8,041 bases of DNA, taken from an uncultured Rhizobiaceae group bacterium. Its GTDB lineage: Bacteria; Pseudomonadota; Alphaproteobacteria; Rhizobiales; Rhizobiaceae. Below, piece after piece: positions 6,240-8,041 of this stretch; position 1 is the first letter of the stretch, and each line of letters opens with the position of its first letter. The DNA lies in contig CALLHT010000170.1 in assembly GCA_938009335.1 (NCBI GenBank), forward strand, positions 1-8,041, read 5' to 3'. A model generated the notes under the pieces. It was not told the DNA's origin, did no database searches, and saw nothing but the letters and a program-made list of their open reading frames with translations. A program made the translations under genes and the position numbers.

Positions 6240-6275
6240 TAAATTCTCAAAACCATCTCCAACCAGAGACACGGC

Positions 6276-6749
6276 ATGCGCATAAATGACGCCATATTTG
6301 GAGCTGTTCTGATTATTTTTGCTATCGCAGAGATTGCCTATACTCAGACCTTCCCTCATCTGCATGGTCAGGATTATGGGCCAGACCTGTTTCCTGTCAT
6401 TATTGGCGGCGGACTTATTGTCTGCGGAACAATACTGATTTTGAAAGGCGCACTTCAACTCAAGACCGAACCTTTGATGGCGCTTGGTGACTGGGCACAG
6501 GATCGAAACAATATTATCAATCTGGGTTTGCTGGTCAGTTCTATTGTTTTCTATATCCTGTTCTCGAATTGGCTTGGGTTTATTCCAACATCCCTACTAA
6601 TTTTGACTGTGTTGTTGGTTAGGCTTGGCACAAGTTTGCTTACAAGCATTGTTATTTCAATCGCTACTACATTCATCATCCATACGCTTTTCGCCAAGGT
6701 GCTTCTGGTGCCGCTTCCATGGGGCATACTGTTGCCTGTTGCCTGGTAG
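6276..6749 (+). CDS. tctB: TTT-family small membrane subunit TctB
   Basis: Small integral membrane component that forms the transport unit with TctA; its precise role is poorly defined in the family. The 157-residue protein has four to five hydrophobic segments at about 6-24, 39-60, 80-97 and 101-140 (the last long enough for two helices), separated by a polar loop (QLKTEPLMALGDWAQDRNN, 61-79). The early GPDLFPVIIGGGLI (35-48) is the recurrent TctB motif in which the second helix starts, and the ending PLPWGILLP is also common. Length is typical (about 150-170). ATG at 6276 has only a modest GAGA ribosome site. It follows tctC after a strong hairpin and is separated from tctA by nine bases, so the two membrane subunits are translationally close. 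Confidence 0.9.
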   Translation: MRINDAIFGAVLIIFAIAEIAYTQTFPHLHGQDYGPDLFPVIIGGGLIVCGTILILKGALQLKTEPLMALGDWAQDRNNIINLGLLVSSIVFYILFSNWLGFIPTSLLILTVLLVRLGTSLLTSIVISIATTFIIHTLFAKVLLVPLPWGILLPVAW

Positions 6750-6761
6750 GAAATCGTTATG
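6744..6761 (+). promoter_or_regulatory. tctA ribosome site overlapping the tctB stop codon
   Basis: The tctB stop TAG is part of TAGGAAA, whose AGGAAA core lies about 6 nt before the tctA ATG at 6759. This arrangement suggests translational coupling, so that TctB and TctA are made in fixed proportion. It also decides the tctA start. Confidence 0.6.
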
Positions 6762-8041
6762 GATGTGTTGTTCAAATCATTCGCTCTCATTACTGAACCC
6801 AGCACCTTGGGCGTGATGCTACTAGCGGCAATTTTCGGTTTGTTTGTTGGGGCAATTCCCGGCCTCACCGCAACAATGGCAACGGCGTTGCTTATCCCAT
6901 TTACATTTTTTATGGATCCCGTTCCTGCGATCGCAGCAATTGTTACCACAGTCGCAACCGCCATTTTCGCGGGCGATATTCCCGGCGCACTATTGCGCAT
7001 TCCCGGCACGCCCGCTTCTGCGGCCTATTGCGATGAAGCATACGCAATGACCAAAAAAGGATTGGGAGAAAGAGCACTTGGGATTGCACTCGTCACATCG
7101 GTAATTGGCGGTTTGGCAGGTTCGATTGTTCTATCCATGAGCGCTCCGGCATTGGCAGAATTTGCCATTCAATTCTCATCCTTTGAATATTTCTGGCTTG
7201 CCTGCCTCGGCCTCTCATGTGCTGTGATCATATCCACGGGTTCCACATTGAAGGGTTTTGTTTCCTTGTTTATTGGCCTGTTCATTGCAACGATTGGAAT
7301 AGATGGCACTGCTGGTCATCCACGCTTTACATTCGGGAATGTGGAACTCATGGGCGGTGTGAGCTTTATTCCAGCAATGATCGGCATGTTCGCAATATCA
7401 GAGATCCTGCGCTATGTGGCTTCCACACGCACTGTGATTGAGGTGCCGCAAAGTTCTACTGCAGGCGTATTCACAGGTTTGGGTAAGTTACTTGCAAAAT
7501 ACAAAATGAACGTGTTTCGCGGCTCCTCAATCGGTGCGGTTGTTGGTATTTTGCCGGGCGCAGGCGCAGACATTGCCGCCTGGATTTCTTATGCCATTTC
7601 GAAAAAACGTTCCAAGGAACCCGAAAAGTTTGGGACGGGCCATCCGGAAGGTTTGGTGAGTGCAGGTGCCGCGAACAACGCAAGCCTCGCCGGGGCATGG
7701 GTGCCTGCTGTCGTGTTCGGCATCCCTGGCGACTCAATAACGGCAATCGTCATTGGTGTGCTCTATATGAAAGGCATGAACCCAGGGCCGATGGTATTTA
7801 TTGAAAGACCTGAGTTAATCTACGCAGTCTTTGTTGCCTTCTTCATTGCCAATCTGGCCCTGCTTCCTCTCGGGTTTGCTGCAATCAAGCTTTCTCGTCA
7901 AATACTCAGAATCCCACGTCGTGTATTGATGCCGATAATCCTAGTGTTCTGTATGGTTGGCGCTTTTGCCATTAATAATACGGTGTTTGGAATCACGGTT
8001 ATGCTGGTGCTTGGCATCATCGCTTATTTGATGGAAGAAAA
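6759..8041 (+). CDS. tctA: TTT-family large membrane subunit TctA (C-terminal end outside the window)
   Basis: Large permease subunit that moves the substrate across the inner membrane, powered by an ion gradient in characterised members. The visible 427 codons of an expected 500 or so run open to the window edge. The two inverted half-repeats of the family are recognisable: the first with GAIPGLTATMATALLIPF (31-48), the second with VGILPGAGADIAAW (from 262) and the signature HPEGLVSAGAANN (295-307) leading to FGIPGD (320-325). Hydrophobic helices fill most of the protein. The region after the first repeat reads AGDIPGALLRIPGTPASAAY in place of the more usual YGGS/TTSILLNTPG form, so this is a divergent TctA branch. 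ATG at 6759 directly follows tctB with overlapping ribosome site. Identification is secure; substrate is not readable. Confidence 0.94.
   Translation, partial: MDVLFKSFALITEPSTLGVMLLAAIFGLFVGAIPGLTATMATALLIPFTFFMDPVPAIAAIVTTVATAIFAGDIPGALLRIPGTPASAAYCDEAYAMTKKGLGERALGIALVTSVIGGLAGSIVLSMSAPALAEFAIQFSSFEYFWLACLGLSCAVIISTGSTLKGFVSLFIGLFIATIGIDGTAGHPRFTFGNVELMGGVSFIPAMIGMFAISEILRYVASTRTVIEVPQSSTAGVFTGLGKLLAKYKMNVFRGSSIGAVVGILPGAGADIAAWISYAISKKRSKEPEKFGTGHPEGLVSAGAANNASLAGAWVPAVVFGIPGDSITAIVIGVLYMKGMNPGPMVFIERPELIYAVFVAFFIANLALLPLGFAAIKLSRQILRIPRRVLMPIILVFCMVGAFAINNTVFGITVMLVLGIIAYLMEE

Noticed and set aside
6551..7009. 152-residue minus-strand frame over tctB and tctA
   Set aside because: Antisense to two conserved membrane-protein genes; its composition reflects hydrophobic codons read backwards.
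1..8041. CRISPR array, tRNA or rRNA genes, toxin-antitoxin or defence genes
   Set aside because: No regularly spaced repeats, no cloverleaf or rRNA sequence, and no matching protein families found on either strand.

Overview
The window reads as a stretch of an alphaproteobacterial chromosome, probably Rhizobiales- or Rhodobacterales-like and of moderate GC. The evidence is the GreA N-terminus at the left edge, the style of the FAD oxidoreductase, and a tripartite tricarboxylate transporter (TTT) locus with a GntR/FCD regulator and an RraA-like enzyme. The genus cannot be fixed from the sequence alone.

Layout. (1) 1-191, minus: 5' part of greA, cut by the window edge. (2) 394-1761, plus: a DAO-family FAD-dependent oxidoreductase whose extreme 5' end looks frameshifted or uses a TTG start. 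(3) 1762-1935: a short convergent intergenic region with a strong hairpin. (4) 1936-2568, minus: a small tyrosine recombinase with a complete R-K-HxxR-H-Y catalytic set and no separate N-terminal arm-binding domain; it looks like a mobile gene placed between two metabolic loci. (5) 2721-4158, minus: gntR (FCD subfamily) followed 31 nt downstream by rraA-like. (6) 4159-4366: divergent control region with a near-consensus sigma70 promoter whose spacer holds a perfect 14-bp palindrome. (7) 4367-8041, plus: SDR oxidoreductase, tctC (periplasmic binding protein), a strong intercistronic hairpin, tctB, and tctA (cut by the right edge).

How the genes may work together. The divergent gntR-rraA / SDR-tctCBA cluster looks like one catabolic module. 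TctC captures an organic acid in the periplasm and TctAB imports it. The SDR oxidises a hydroxyl group, and the RraA-like protein (same fold as class II 4-hydroxy-4-methyl-2-oxoglutarate/oxaloacetate aldolases) may cleave or decarboxylate the product. The GntR protein probably represses from the palindrome until the substrate or an intermediate binds its FCD domain. The substrate is unknown.

I do not see a clearly novel defence or mobile system. The points most worth checking are the operator placed inside the promoter, the undefined import-oxidise-cleave pathway, the disturbed start of the FAD oxidoreductase, and possible boundary repeats around the recombinase gene.
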